A stretch of DNA of 64,000 bases from an uncultured Victivallales bacterium (lineage in GTDB: Bacteria; Verrucomicrobiota; Lentisphaeria; Victivallales; UBA1829), in NCBI GenBank assembly GCA_934644965.1, contig CAKUDG010000004.1:106564-170563 (forward strand). Direction: 5' to 3'. How positions within the stretch are numbered: position 1 is the stretch's first letter; each line of letters begins with the position of its first letter. Shown piece after piece: positions 16,297 through 24,791 of this stretch. Under the pieces are notes generated by a model that was not told the DNA's origin, did not search any database, and saw nothing but the letters and a program-made list of their open reading frames with translations. The position numbers were made by a program, and so were the translations under genes.

Positions 16297-17214
16297 CTAT
16301 TTCCCTTTACCGAGACCGCAGAAAGCCGAGACCTGTTCGGCGATCTGCCTTGTGGGAGCGCAGACCGTGAGCTCATGGAGGGCGAAAGCGCGCTTTGAAG
16401 AAAAATCCAGATCATAGATGGAAGGGGAAATTTCCAGGGAAAGAACGTCTGTCCCGTCCGGCATGCACATGTAGAATCCGAGATTTTTCAGGGCGGGCAG
16501 ACATCCCGCGATATCCCAGAGTTTTGCCCCCATCACCGATGCTCCGTGCCGCCCCGTTGCCAGCAGAATTCCCGAATACACACTTGAACAGAGCGAATGC
16601 ACCGTGTTGGCACAGCGGATTCCCCCCTGGCGGACAAGGCGCTGGGAAAGATTGATGATGCTCGAATCGTCGAAACGGAGCTCCGGCCTGGCAAGGGGCT
16701 TCAGGAGACGGAGGAACTTTTCTGAAGCTTCAGAAACGAATCCTTCTGGCGCAGATGCTCCGGCGGACGATGCCCCGGTCCCTGATGCCGCATCCCGTGC
16801 ATAGAGGACTGTTCCGGAATCGGAAAGAAGCATTTCTCCGGTGCTCGGGACGTAAACCGCGCCTTCCCGCAGTTTTCCTCCTTGCGAGAATGCGACGGAG
16901 GTCCCCCACATGGGGATTTTGTTGGCGAAGAGCACGGTTCCGTCGATGGGGTCGACGATCCATGAGCTTCCTCGCAGCGCATCCCTGAGATACGTTTCCG
17001 ATTTGGAACTGCTCGTTTCCTCCCCGATCAGACGGATTCCGGATGCTTCGTCTTCCAGACGGGCCGTCAGGAAATTCTCAACGGCCTTGTCAGCCGCGGT
17101 GACGGGTGTTCTGTCTTCTTTGATGGCGGTTCCGGGATTGTCGATATAGTCCATGGCAATGCGTCCCGCCTCCAGCAGGAGGGGGACGATGTCTTTCACA
17201 ATCCACTGCTTCAT
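16297..17214 (-). CDS. inositol monophosphatase family protein
   Basis: This is a Mg2+-dependent phosphatase of the IMPase/FBPase/CysQ superfamily. Metal ligands are E65-E66 in IGEET, the DPIDGT block at residues 88-93, and the WDIAG motif near residue 232. Length is 305 aa, longer than SuhB (about 265). The DGTVLFANKIPMWGTSVA sequence does not separate inositol-1-phosphate, histidinol-phosphate and 3'-phosphoadenosine phosphatases, so the substrate is left open. It starts 6 nt after the stop of the upstream YjbQ gene and is likely cotranscribed with it. Confidence 0.85.
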   Translation of the reverse strand: MKQWIVKDIVPLLLEAGRIAMDYIDNPGTAIKEDRTPVTAADKAVENFLTARLEDEASGIRLIGEETSSSKSETYLRDALRGSSWIVDPIDGTVLFANKIPMWGTSVAFSQGGKLREGAVYVPSTGEMLLSDSGTVLYARDAASGTGASSAGASAPEGFVSEASEKFLRLLKPLARPELRFDDSSIINLSQRLVRQGGIRCANTVHSLCSSVYSGILLATGRHGASVMGAKLWDIAGCLPALKNLGFYMCMPDGTDVLSLEISPSIYDLDFSSKRAFALHELTVCAPTRQIAEQVSAFCGLGKGK

Positions 17215-17220
17215 AGGGAT

Positions 17221-17640
17221 TTATTCTCCGATGATCTTGATGAGGACGCGTTTTCTTCTGCATCCGTCGAATTCCCCGTAGAAGACCTGTTCCCAGGGGC
17301 CGAAGTCGAGTTTGCCGTTCGTGACGGCGATGACGGTTTCGCGGCCCATGATCTGACGTTTCAGATGCCCGTCCGCATTGTCTTCCCCTGTTCTGTTGTG
17401 GAGATAGGCGGAGACGGGTTCATGCGGAGCGAGTTTTTCCAGCCAGGCGGTGTAATCCTGGTGAAGCCCCTGTTCATTGTCGTTGATGAAGACGGATGCC
17501 GTGATGTGCATGGCGTTGCAGAGCAGGAGTCCTTCGCGGATGCCCGATTCCTCCAGTGCTCTGGTGAGTTCCGGAGTGATGTTGATGAATTCCACTTTGT
17601 TGCGGGTGTTGAAAACGAGTTCTTTTCTGTAGCTTTTCAC
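17221..17640 (-). CDS. yjbQ: YjbQ family protein (secondary thiamine-phosphate synthase-like, UPF0047)
   Basis: This is a small beta-rich protein of the YjbQ family, whose members can weakly replace ThiE in vitro but whose true role is uncertain. Family blocks are NAMHITASVFINDNE, NADGHLKRQIMG, KLDFGPWEQVFYGEFDG and RVLIKI at the C-terminus. Length, 139 aa, is standard. The start is GTG at 17640, with an AGGAAAGGA ribosome-binding site upstream. It is the first gene of a two-gene unit with the inositol-phosphatase-family gene and diverges from nrdR. Confidence 0.88.
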   Translation of the reverse strand: MKSYRKELVFNTRNKVEFINITPELTRALEESGIREGLLLCNAMHITASVFINDNEQGLHQDYTAWLEKLAPHEPVSAYLHNRTGEDNADGHLKRQIMGRETVIAVTNGKLDFGPWEQVFYGEFDGCRRKRVLIKIIGE

Positions 17641-17856
17641 AAGAGGCCGTCCTTTCCTGATCCTGTAAATCCTGAAAACATCCTGAAGCAGGCTGAAAAT
17701 ACAAAGCCTGCGATACGGGAAATGTAACTGCGTTTATGAAAAAGGCAATCCCTTTCTCCGTGAGGGAACTTGATTTCCGTGAAAAAGAGGCTATCGTAAC
17801 AGATTTCAAAACCATATCCGGATGAATGTGTGAAATAAATCGGAAAAACTGAACTT

Positions 17857-18315
17857 ATGCGTTGTCCTCGTTGTGCCTGCCCGGAAGACAAGGTGGTGGA
17901 TTCCAGAGCCGCGAAAGAGGGTGCCGCGGTCAGACGCCGCCGGGAATGTCTTGCCTGCGGCCATCGTTTCACGACCCATGAGGAGATCATCCAGTCGGAA
18001 CTCAAAGTCATCAAGCGTGACAATTCCAGAGAGGATTTCGACCGGGAAAAACTCCGCCGCGGTATCGAAAAGGCCTGCTGGAAAAGAGATATCAGGCCCG
18101 AACAGATCGATGCCGTCGTCGAAAAAGTGGCCCGTTCGCTTGAAAGCGAATTCGAGCGCGAGGTGCCGGCTTCGGAAGTCGGGAACCGCGCCATGGAGGA
18201 ACTCCGCAGTCTGGATAAGGTCGCCTACGTCCGTTTCGCTTCGGTTTATAGAGATTTCAAGGATATTGATGAATTCATCGCCGAAATCCGCATGATGGGA
18301 AGGAAGAAGAACTGA
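17857..18315 (+). CDS. nrdR: transcriptional repressor NrdR
   Basis: NrdR represses ribonucleotide reductase genes when its ATP cone holds dATP. The zinc ribbon uses C3, C6, C31 and C34 (MRCPRC...CLAC). The ATP cone covers about residues 48-135 (VIKRDNSREDFDREKLRRGIEKAC, then VAYVRFASVYRDFKDIDEF). Length, 152 aa, is typical. No reductase gene is in the window. A second ATP-cone-like protein is encoded 2.2 kb downstream. Confidence 0.95.
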   Translation: MRCPRCACPEDKVVDSRAAKEGAAVRRRRECLACGHRFTTHEEIIQSELKVIKRDNSREDFDREKLRRGIEKACWKRDIRPEQIDAVVEKVARSLESEFEREVPASEVGNRAMEELRSLDKVAYVRFASVYRDFKDIDEFIAEIRMMGRKKN

Positions 18316-18668
18316 AAAATCACCGTTTTTTTCTCTTCTCCTCTCCGGCAGATGTTCCGCCGCTGAAAGGAGCCCGGATCCGAATTGTGGGACGGGAAGG
18401 GATTTCTGACGGACAGAACTCCGGAGAGAACTTGAATTTGACTGAAAAGCAGCCTCTATTGCTCTTTTCCCCCATCCGGAAAAGCGCAGCTCCTGCGGGG
18501 AGCGGAACAGGGAAAAGAAAAAATCTCTCCGGACACATTCCTGACCCGGAGCTGTTTTCAGCACTGTTTGCAGAGCTGTTCCCCAGCATTCGGATTTCCA
18601 TGCTTTTCAGTCAAGAGGGATTTATTTGGATTTGAAATAAAAAATTGGGAAACTGTTTTTTTCAGAAA
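18316..18668. other. intergenic region, nrdR to CLC gene
   Basis: About 350 nt without a convincing gene. It has a short GC hairpin (GCTCC/GGAGC near 18492-18506), no T-tract behind it, and an AAGAGGGA purine run at 18613. No clear promoter or small RNA could be read. Confidence 0.4.
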
Positions 18669-20483
18669 ATGAGCAGATTGATGTTTTATCATTTCCGAGA
18701 GCGCGTTTCCGCCTGGATTCAGAAGGCGGTGTATGCGCTTCGGATCGGGGCGGGGGAGAAGAATTATCTTCTTGTCCTGAGTGTGGCGGTCGGAGCGGTG
18801 GCGGGACTGGCTGCGGTGTGTTTGAAAAGTTTTGCTGATTTCTGTCACCATCAGTCTCTGAGCCTGGTCGGGGGGGGGGATTGGATGGTCTGGATCGTGC
18901 CGGCTTTTCCGGCACTCGGGATTTTTTTCTGCATAGCCTTTGTGAAATACTGGATCCGTGGTTCTTATGACAAAAGTCTTGCCGGAGTCATCAGTGCGAC
19001 TGCAAACGGGACGAGCGAGATTCCTGTCCAGAAGACCTATTCCCATATTCTCACCAGCGGATTTTCCGTAGGCATGGGCGTGTCCGCCGGGCTGGAGGCT
19101 CCGATTGCCCTGACCGGTTCGGCGATCGGGTCGAACATAGCCAAGGCGCTGAAACTGGGTCGGGAAAGCCGGACGCTTCTTCTGGCCTGCGGAGGGGCGG
19201 GAGGTATTTCAGCCGTCTTCAACAGTCCTGTGGCGGGTGCGCTTTTTGCGTGTGAGATTCTGCTGCCGGAATTTTCGATTCCGGCGCTGGTGCCGCTTCT
19301 GATGGCTTCCGCATCTGCGGCGGTGGTTTCGGAAGTGCTCTACAGCAACCGGGCATTTGAAATGATTGTGAGTTCGTGGCACATGCAGAATCTGCCGTTT
19401 TACATTCTGCTTGGGGTGTTGGCGGGCCTGACTTCGGCATACATCATCCGGACATCGCTTGCGGTGGCGAAGCAGTTTGAACTGCTGAAGAATGTCTGGG
19501 TACGCGGCCTTGCAGGGGCTCTGATTCTGTACGGGACGTTTCTTCTCATGCCCGCGCTGAAAGGCGAAGGATACTCATACATCAACGCCCTGATCAGGGG
19601 CCGGGAGACGGCCATCCTGGCGGGAAGTCCCTTCGCATTTCTCTTTGAAAATCCCTGGACGTTCGTGATCCTGATAGGGATTCTGGTGCTGGTGAAAGCG
19701 CTGATTTCGGCCGCCTCCCTGGAAAGCGGCGGAGACGGGGGAATATTTGCCCCTTCGATGTTCATGGGGGCGTTTCTGGGCTTTTTCATGGCCCGGCTTC
19801 TGAATCTGCTGGGCGTGACGGGCGCGGAGGGCCTGAGCGAAATCAACTGCATCGCGGTCGGGATGGGGGGAGTCCTTGCCGGAGTGATGCATGCTCCGAT
19901 GACGGGGATCTTCCTGATTGCGGAAATTACGGGCGGATACACACTCTTCATTCCCCTGATGATCGTGGCGTCGCTTTCCTGCTTCATCTGCCGGAAGCTT
20001 TCGAGATACAATGTGTACAAGTCCGTGATCCAGATGCGCGGCGGAGTTCCGGAGCCGAGCAAGGATGCGGTCGCGATGGAGGGCGTGGGACTTGCCGGAC
20101 TCCTGGAGAAGGATTTTCTTCCCGTGCATCAGGACGACACGCTCCGGGTTCTGCTGCAGGCGGTCATGCATTCAAGACGCAATATATTTCCTGTGATCGA
20201 TGATGAAAGGAAACTGGTCGGCATGGTGACACTGGACAACATCCGCCCCTTTCTGCTGGATGATCAGCTTTACGATGTAGCGCTTGTCTATGACGTGATG
20301 TCGGGTCCCGGGCCTGTCCTGAAGAGCACGGATTCCCTGGGGGATGCGATGAAACTTTTTGAAAGCCTCCGTGTCTGGAATCTTCCGGTGACGGAGGATG
20401 GAAAATACTCCGGTTTCGTTTCCAAGTCCGGAGTTTTCGATCGATACCGGAATATGCTCAGGAACAAACAGGAACTCTTCTGA
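18669..20483 (+). CDS. CLC-family chloride channel/transporter with CBS pair
   Basis: This is an integral membrane anion transporter with 10 or more helices (about residues 25-430), followed by two CBS domains (about 460-600) that often bind adenosine nucleotides. The gating Glu is in the GLEAP motif, equivalent to GREGP, and GGDGGIFAPS matches GxFxP. The first selectivity motif GSGIP is absent. At the proton-pathway Glu (E203 of the E. coli exchanger) the sequence reads FACEILLPEF, placing Ile there. The start is uncertain: TTG 18645, ATG 18669 or ATG 18681. The ATP-cone gene follows after 46 nt. Confidence 0.85.
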   Translation: MSRLMFYHFRERVSAWIQKAVYALRIGAGEKNYLLVLSVAVGAVAGLAAVCLKSFADFCHHQSLSLVGGGDWMVWIVPAFPALGIFFCIAFVKYWIRGSYDKSLAGVISATANGTSEIPVQKTYSHILTSGFSVGMGVSAGLEAPIALTGSAIGSNIAKALKLGRESRTLLLACGGAGGISAVFNSPVAGALFACEILLPEFSIPALVPLLMASASAAVVSEVLYSNRAFEMIVSSWHMQNLPFYILLGVLAGLTSAYIIRTSLAVAKQFELLKNVWVRGLAGALILYGTFLLMPALKGEGYSYINALIRGRETAILAGSPFAFLFENPWTFVILIGILVLVKALISAASLESGGDGGIFAPSMFMGAFLGFFMARLLNLLGVTGAEGLSEINCIAVGMGGVLAGVMHAPMTGIFLIAEITGGYTLFIPLMIVASLSCFICRKLSRYNVYKSVIQMRGGVPEPSKDAVAMEGVGLAGLLEKDFLPVHQDDTLRVLLQAVMHSRRNIFPVIDDERKLVGMVTLDNIRPFLLDDQLYDVALVYDVMSGPGPVLKSTDSLGDAMKLFESLRVWNLPVTEDGKYSGFVSKSGVFDRYRNMLRNKQELF

Positions 20484-20529
20484 GATCTGATACAGAGGAC
20501 GGAAGGCAAACCAAGGATTGCAGAGTCAC

Positions 20530-21513
20530 ATGATCAATCTCCGTGAAAATACAGTTTTCGTGGTGTATGGGGACGGTTCGTCCGCACCGTTCGACGCAGC
20601 GGAACTTCAGAGCCGTGTTCTGAACGTCTGCCAGTCTGCGGGGATGACCGATGCCTGGGTTGCGCAGGATATCGCCCTTTCCGTCGAATTTGCCCTGACG
20701 TGCAAGTTTCATGATTCCGACACTCCGAAGGTTTCCGCGGAAGAAATCGACGGGATTGTGGTGCGGATTCTGGAAGATCTGGGATATTCCGCGATTGCGG
20801 CGGAATACCGGCGTCTTTCCCGGCTGCAGACGGCGGTGGTCCGGATTTCTGTGTCCTCCGGGCTGAAGGAATTCATAGGCGGTGAGCTTGGACTTGCCGG
20901 AACGCTTCTTTCTGAAATTGTCTGCCGGGTGCGGAACACACTGATTTCGATCGGAGCGGAACATCCTTCGGCGGAACTGGTTCTGGAGCTGGCGCGTCAT
21001 TTCAGGGACTATGTCCTGAAAGGGAAATCCTCCCTGGAGATTGAGACACAGGCTGTTCACCGGAGCGGCGGGGCATGGATCCTTGATCGGGAATGGATCG
21101 AAAAGAAGCTTCCGGAAGAGACACGTATCTGGGTGGAGAAGCGTGTTCTCATGCTACACCCCGTGAATCTGAAAATTTTCCAGTATTTGCGCGTGGATGT
21201 GCGTCTGACGGGCCTGCTTTCGGATCTGCCGCTGAAGCCTCCATTGACGGAACTTTCCGTGACGCCGCTTTTTCATGAGCCTGCGCAGGCTGTGGATTCG
21301 GTGTGTCTGGCTGCGGACTCCGTATGCCGGGAAAACGGCGCCGGCTTTGCAGTCCCGCTCAAACTGCTTCTGTGTTTTCCCGATGCGGGGATTTTCACAG
21401 GGGAATGGATGGACTGCAGGACTCCGCCCTCTGCGGAAAAGATGTCGCGGGATCTGGCGGAAAGTTTTTGTTCCATGCTGTCGAGAATTCCTTTTAAAGT
21501 CATCTGTAAATGA
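20530..21513 (+). CDS. ATP-cone-like protein of unknown function
   Basis: Residues 1-95 resemble an ATP cone, the nucleotide-sensing domain of NrdR and class I/III ribonucleotide reductases: a short strand pair (VFVVYGDGSSAPFDAAELQSRV), helices, and the closing VRILEDLGYSAIAAEYRRLS. There is no zinc ribbon and no reductase domain. The remaining 230 residues are not recognised; they contain a helical region, then a beta-rich part ending SMLSRIPFKVICK. Start is ATG 20530; TTG 20518 is an alternative. Its closeness to the CLC gene suggests one operon. The ATP-cone reading is by eye, hence moderate confidence. Confidence 0.6.
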   Translation: MINLRENTVFVVYGDGSSAPFDAAELQSRVLNVCQSAGMTDAWVAQDIALSVEFALTCKFHDSDTPKVSAEEIDGIVVRILEDLGYSAIAAEYRRLSRLQTAVVRISVSSGLKEFIGGELGLAGTLLSEIVCRVRNTLISIGAEHPSAELVLELARHFRDYVLKGKSSLEIETQAVHRSGGAWILDREWIEKKLPEETRIWVEKRVLMLHPVNLKIFQYLRVDVRLTGLLSDLPLKPPLTELSVTPLFHEPAQAVDSVCLAADSVCRENGAGFAVPLKLLLCFPDAGIFTGEWMDCRTPPSAEKMSRDLAESFCSMLSRIPFKVICK

Positions 21514-21576
21514 GTCTTTGAATTCAGAGGGGGCGCGAAAAGTCCTGAATTTTATGAAATATCTTTGCTTTCAAGC

Positions 21577-21605
21577 TTGCGGAATCGCTTTTCATGTTTT
21601 ATATT
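21577..21605 (+). promoter_or_regulatory. candidate promoter of the zinc-ribbon gene
   Basis: TTGCGG at 21577-21582 and TATATT at 21600-21605 have a 17 bp spacer in an AT-rich gap, about 105 nt before the start codon at 21712. Confidence 0.45.
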
Positions 21606-21711
21606 CCACATAATATATATGAGGGGATCGGCGGAGAAAAACGCGGGCGAGTGACACCGGAGACAAAAAAATCTGTTTCCGGAAAGTTCAGTGAAAAAGG
21701 GTTTTTAAAAG

Positions 21712-22344
21712 ATGGCTCTTCAAAATGTGATCCAGATATCCTGTCCGAAATGCGGCATGAACTATGAGCTGCCTGCCGAATATGTGGGACAGACCGGGGA
21801 ATGCTCGCAGTGCGGTTTTCTTTTTGCAATTGTCGATTCCCCTGAGGAACAGGCGGTTCCGTCTGAAAATGCGCTTCAGGACGAGTCCGGCATGATGGGA
21901 TATGAAGAGCCTGTGCCGGAAGAGGATCCGGGTGTGGGATCAATGCAGATGCTTCCGGAGGAACAGTCTGCGCCGCTGGAATCGGTGCCGGAGACGCTTC
22001 CGGAGCCTTCGCCTGAAGAGACGTCTGTTTCGCTGGGGGGGACTGCTCTGTCGGAGGCTTCCACGGACATTTCGCAGACGAATACGGTCAAATTTTCCCG
22101 GACGAAGGTCGGCATGGTGCCGAGGATCAAGGATGATTACAGCCTTGGTCTTCTTCAGCGCACGAATCCGAACTATGGGGACAAGGGAAGCGGCGGCGTG
22201 GCGGGAGGTTCCGGGCGGAAGACGGTTTCTGCTGCGAGAAAGCCTGTTGTGAGGCCGGGGGGGAGAAGTCCTTCGACTGTAGCTCATGTGCCTGTTCCGG
22301 TGAAGAAGCCGTGGTGGTCGTTTCTTCTTTTCTGGAAGAAATGA
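21712..22344 (+). CDS. zinc-ribbon protein with amphipathic C-terminus, unknown function
   Basis: Residues 7-40 form a four-Cys zinc ribbon (CPKCGMNYELP then CSQCGFLFAI), like the MJ0042-type finger found at the N-terminus of many PVC and deltaproteobacterial proteins. Residues 45-120 are acidic, Pro/Glu-rich and probably disordered. A basic segment follows (SRTKVGMVPRIKDDYSLGLLQRTNPNYG), then Gly/Arg-rich sequence. The end, KKPWWSFLLFWKK, is a Trp/Phe/Lys amphipathic stretch suited to membrane contact. Length is 210 aa. It is followed by a strong terminator. Confidence 0.65.
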   Translation: MALQNVIQISCPKCGMNYELPAEYVGQTGECSQCGFLFAIVDSPEEQAVPSENALQDESGMMGYEEPVPEEDPGVGSMQMLPEEQSAPLESVPETLPEPSPEETSVSLGGTALSEASTDISQTNTVKFSRTKVGMVPRIKDDYSLGLLQRTNPNYGDKGSGGVAGGSGRKTVSAARKPVVRPGGRSPSTVAHVPVPVKKPWWSFLLFWKK

Positions 22345-22456
22345 ATGTATTTATTTTGCAATCAGCGTTCTTTCCTGTCCATTGTTTTTCAGACCTTCCG
22401 GCATTGAAAATTCCAGCCGAGCTTCTGCGGGGGCGGAGAAGTTTTTTCTGTCCGTT

Positions 22457-22505
22457 CCTTCTTTCCGCCTAAATTTTGTTAAGGAAAGAAGGGGGAGTTT
22501 TTTTG
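22457..22505 (+). terminator. rho-independent terminator downstream of the zinc-ribbon gene
   Basis: CCTTCTTTCC (22457-22466) and GGAAAGAAGG (22483-22492) form a perfect 10-bp stem with a 16-nt loop. GGGAG and a run of eight T follow. Confidence 0.75.
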
Positions 22506-22522
22506 TTTCCTGAGATTCCGAC

Positions 22523-22550
22523 TTGAAAAAACTTCTGCCCGGGGTATCTT
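22523..22550 (+). promoter_or_regulatory. candidate promoter for the ECF sigma operon
   Basis: TTGAAA at 22523-22528 and TATCTT at 22545-22550, spacer 16 bp. It looks like a housekeeping promoter. It lacks the AAC/CGT blocks of a typical ECF-type autoregulated promoter. Confidence 0.45.
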
Positions 22551-22665
22551 TAGCAGCAGGGGAGGGTGGGGGTTACCAGTCTGAAGACACCTCATCCGGT
22601 TTCGTCGGGGAAAAAAGTATTTTCCATCGGAACCTTTTGTCTTTTGTACTGTCAAAAAGGGGTAT

Positions 22666-23298
22666 ATGACATTTATGGATGCGGATCAAAAAACGAAAGA
22701 GCTGGAGCTGATCAAGCGCTTCAAGGAAGGCGACCGGGAATGCTTTGATGAACTGGTCCTTCTCTATTCGCCGAGGCTGTACCGTGTGGCATATGGTCTT
22801 CTCGGGAACAAGGAGGATGCGGAGGAAGTGGTTCAGGATGCATTTGTCCGTGCGTACAAGGGGCTTTCTGATTTCCGGGGGGATGCGAGTTTTGAAACAT
22901 GGATGCACCGGATTACGGTGAATCTTTCCCGGAACCGGTATCACTGGAACAGACGCAGAGGCGAAGGTTTGAATTTAAGTCTTTCGGCGCCGGAGCGCAT
23001 GGAGGAATCGGCGGAGCGCCAGGAATTCGACGTGCCGGATTCGCGAATGGAGCCGGACCGTCAGCTGGAGAATACGGAACTGGAAAGGAATATCATGTCT
23101 GCGATGAAGCATCTGCCTGCGACTTTGCGGGAGGCGATGATACTTCGTCATGTGGAAGATCTTCCTTATGAAAAAATTGCCGGTTTGCTTGACTGCAAAG
23201 TGGGGACTGTGAAGTCGAGACTTGCCAGAGGCCGCGGTCTGTTGCGCGGGCTTCTTGCCGGAATCGACGGCGGAAAAGGGGTAGCGCTGGGCAGATGA
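22666..23298 (+). CDS. ECF-type RNA polymerase sigma factor
   Basis: This is a group 4 sigma factor (sigma-E-like) of 210 aa. Region 2 covers about residues 15-90 (CFDELVLLYSPRLYRVAYGLL, EDAEEVVQDAFVRAY, FETWMHRITVNLSRN in order). Region 4 covers about 145-200 (LPATLREAMILRHVEDLPYEKIAGLL, VGTVKSRLARGR). A polar Glu/Arg linker joins them. Starts at 22666 and 22675 are both possible; AAGGGG at 22657-22662 sits 3 or 12 nt away. The next gene looks like a zinc-containing anti-sigma factor, the usual partner. Confidence 0.92.
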   Translation: MTFMDADQKTKELELIKRFKEGDRECFDELVLLYSPRLYRVAYGLLGNKEDAEEVVQDAFVRAYKGLSDFRGDASFETWMHRITVNLSRNRYHWNRRRGEGLNLSLSAPERMEESAERQEFDVPDSRMEPDRQLENTELERNIMSAMKHLPATLREAMILRHVEDLPYEKIAGLLDCKVGTVKSRLARGRGLLRGLLAGIDGGKGVALGR

Positions 23299-23403
23299 AA
23301 CGGAGTGTGACGATGGCCCGGGTGCGTTCCGGAGAATTTCTGGAATGGTTTTCCGAATGCTTTTCCGGGAAAGTGTTGATGAAGGACCCCTTGGAGGCGT
23401 TTT

Positions 23404-24477
23404 ATGCGGATCGGAACGACTGACAGCGAGCGGGGAAAGTGTCCGGATCTGGAGACTTTGTCTGCGTATTATGACAGGGAGGAGATTCCGGACAAATCTG
23501 TCCTGGAACACATCGAAACGTGTGAAGACTGCCGTTCGGCATTGCGTTCCTTCGAGCTGATCGGAGAAATGATCCGCAAAGAAAGTTCTGCAGGGCTTGA
23601 CGAGGGAACTCTCCGCAGCATTCTTCTCGGAGCAAAACGCAAAATTCAAGTTGCAGACCCTGGTTTTGAACTCGTCACGCCGGACAGTGCCGTCACCTCC
23701 TCGCATTCCCAGACCATTTCCCCCGCATTTTTCTTTGCATGGGCGGGAAGAATTGCCGCCCTTTTCCTGATATCGACTTTCGTCTTTTATCTGATGTATT
23801 CCAATCAGATGATTTCCATTCCATTTATGAAAGATGGAAAATCTTCTCCGGGATCCTCCGGTCCGCTTAATCCGCATTTGGCGAATACCACATCTGCCGC
23901 GATCCCTGCCGAACTCAGGGCTCCGGAAGATTCTGCGCTTGCGGCTCTTGCGGGGGAAAATGGCAGGAATGCAAGCATCATTCCGGGGAAAGGAGAAGGA
24001 GGGCGGGACGACCTTTTCGGAAGCATTGACCTGCGGAATATTTCCGCCGCAAATATTTCATTCGGAGCGACTCCTGAAAAATATGCCCCGGGACGGATGA
24101 TGGTTCATCCCCGCAGCGGAAGAACCGCCGGGGCTTCCCTGTTCAACACTCCGGCTTACATTTCTTCACACGTGGAACATGTCTGGATTGAGTCCGGTCC
24201 CGGGGGGAAGGAGGACCTCCGGAAACGGATTTCCGCGATTCTGAAATCCATTCGAGTGCCTGAAAGTGCCGTGACATTTTCCACATCGGAGAATTCTCTG
24301 CATATGAATATTCAAATGAGCAGTATGCAGTGTGCTTTGTTTGTCCGTGTCTGTGCGGACGAAGGAATGAAACTGCTTTCTCCGCAGCAGCCCCAGCCGG
24401 AACAGAATCGTTTCATCGGTTCCGGAAGGGAACCGGTTCTGTATTCCGTCGACTTCGTGACTGCCGGGAAATCATAA
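23404..24477 (+). CDS. probable anti-sigma factor, membrane-anchored zinc-finger protein
   Basis: Residues 10-55 carry a zf-HC2/ZAS-like motif: C13, then HIETCEDC with H36, C40 and C43, preceded by the typical LSAYYD helix. Such domains hold ECF sigma factors inactive on the cytoplasmic side. One transmembrane helix follows near residues 108-130 (AGRIAALFLISTFVFYLMY). The outer part (about 230 aa) is Ser/Gly/Ala-rich and then mixed alpha/beta, with no recognised domain; it may be the signal sensor. The gap of 105 nt from the sigma gene is larger than usual. Confidence 0.75.
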   Translation: MRIGTTDSERGKCPDLETLSAYYDREEIPDKSVLEHIETCEDCRSALRSFELIGEMIRKESSAGLDEGTLRSILLGAKRKIQVADPGFELVTPDSAVTSSHSQTISPAFFFAWAGRIAALFLISTFVFYLMYSNQMISIPFMKDGKSSPGSSGPLNPHLANTTSAAIPAELRAPEDSALAALAGENGRNASIIPGKGEGGRDDLFGSIDLRNISAANISFGATPEKYAPGRMMVHPRSGRTAGASLFNTPAYISSHVEHVWIESGPGGKEDLRKRISAILKSIRVPESAVTFSTSENSLHMNIQMSSMQCALFVRVCADEGMKLLSPQQPQPEQNRFIGSGREPVLYSVDFVTAGKS

Positions 24478-24791
24478 GTTGACGGTCTCCGGTTTCTCTG
24501 CCGTGGCCGTCTGTTTCCGGAAAAGACTCCGTAAAAACGATTGGGAATGAAAAAAATGCGTTGAGCGTTTCTCACAAGGTTCCCGTTCCTTTTCTTTTGC
24601 CGCAGAGGGAAAGCGAAACGCTTCCGCAGTCCTGTAAAAAAGCAGGAAATCTTGAAAAACAAAAAGCATGAGGGCTCTTTTATTCTTGCCCCCGTCTTTT
24701 TTATCCTCTTGAGTTTTCGCAATATATCCCTGAATCCGGGAAGCCGAGCCGCCGGGAGACTTTGCATATATTTTTTATTTCATCATGGAGC
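24478..24791. other. intergenic region, anti-sigma to der (convergent)
   Basis: 314 nt between converging genes. It contains a structured repeat-like element (24551-24677, listed separately) that shares both ends with the repeat at 46.3-46.5 kb. No gene is seen. Confidence 0.5.
24551..24677 (+). repeat. diverged copy of the multi-hairpin repeat
   Basis: The left end AAAAATGCGTTGAGC and the right end (AAATCTT, A-rich run, then AAAAAGCATGAGGGCTC) match the two ends of the element at 46248-46525. The interior differs but again has hairpins: AAGCG-AAA-CGCTT at 24611-24623, and TCCTG/CAGGA just after it. It lies between convergent genes, like the other copy. Confidence 0.55.

Larger units (their letters stand above)
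22345..22665. other. intergenic region before the ECF sigma gene
   Basis: 321 nt holding a terminator (22457-22505) and a candidate promoter (22523-22550), listed separately. Nothing else stands out. Confidence 0.5.
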
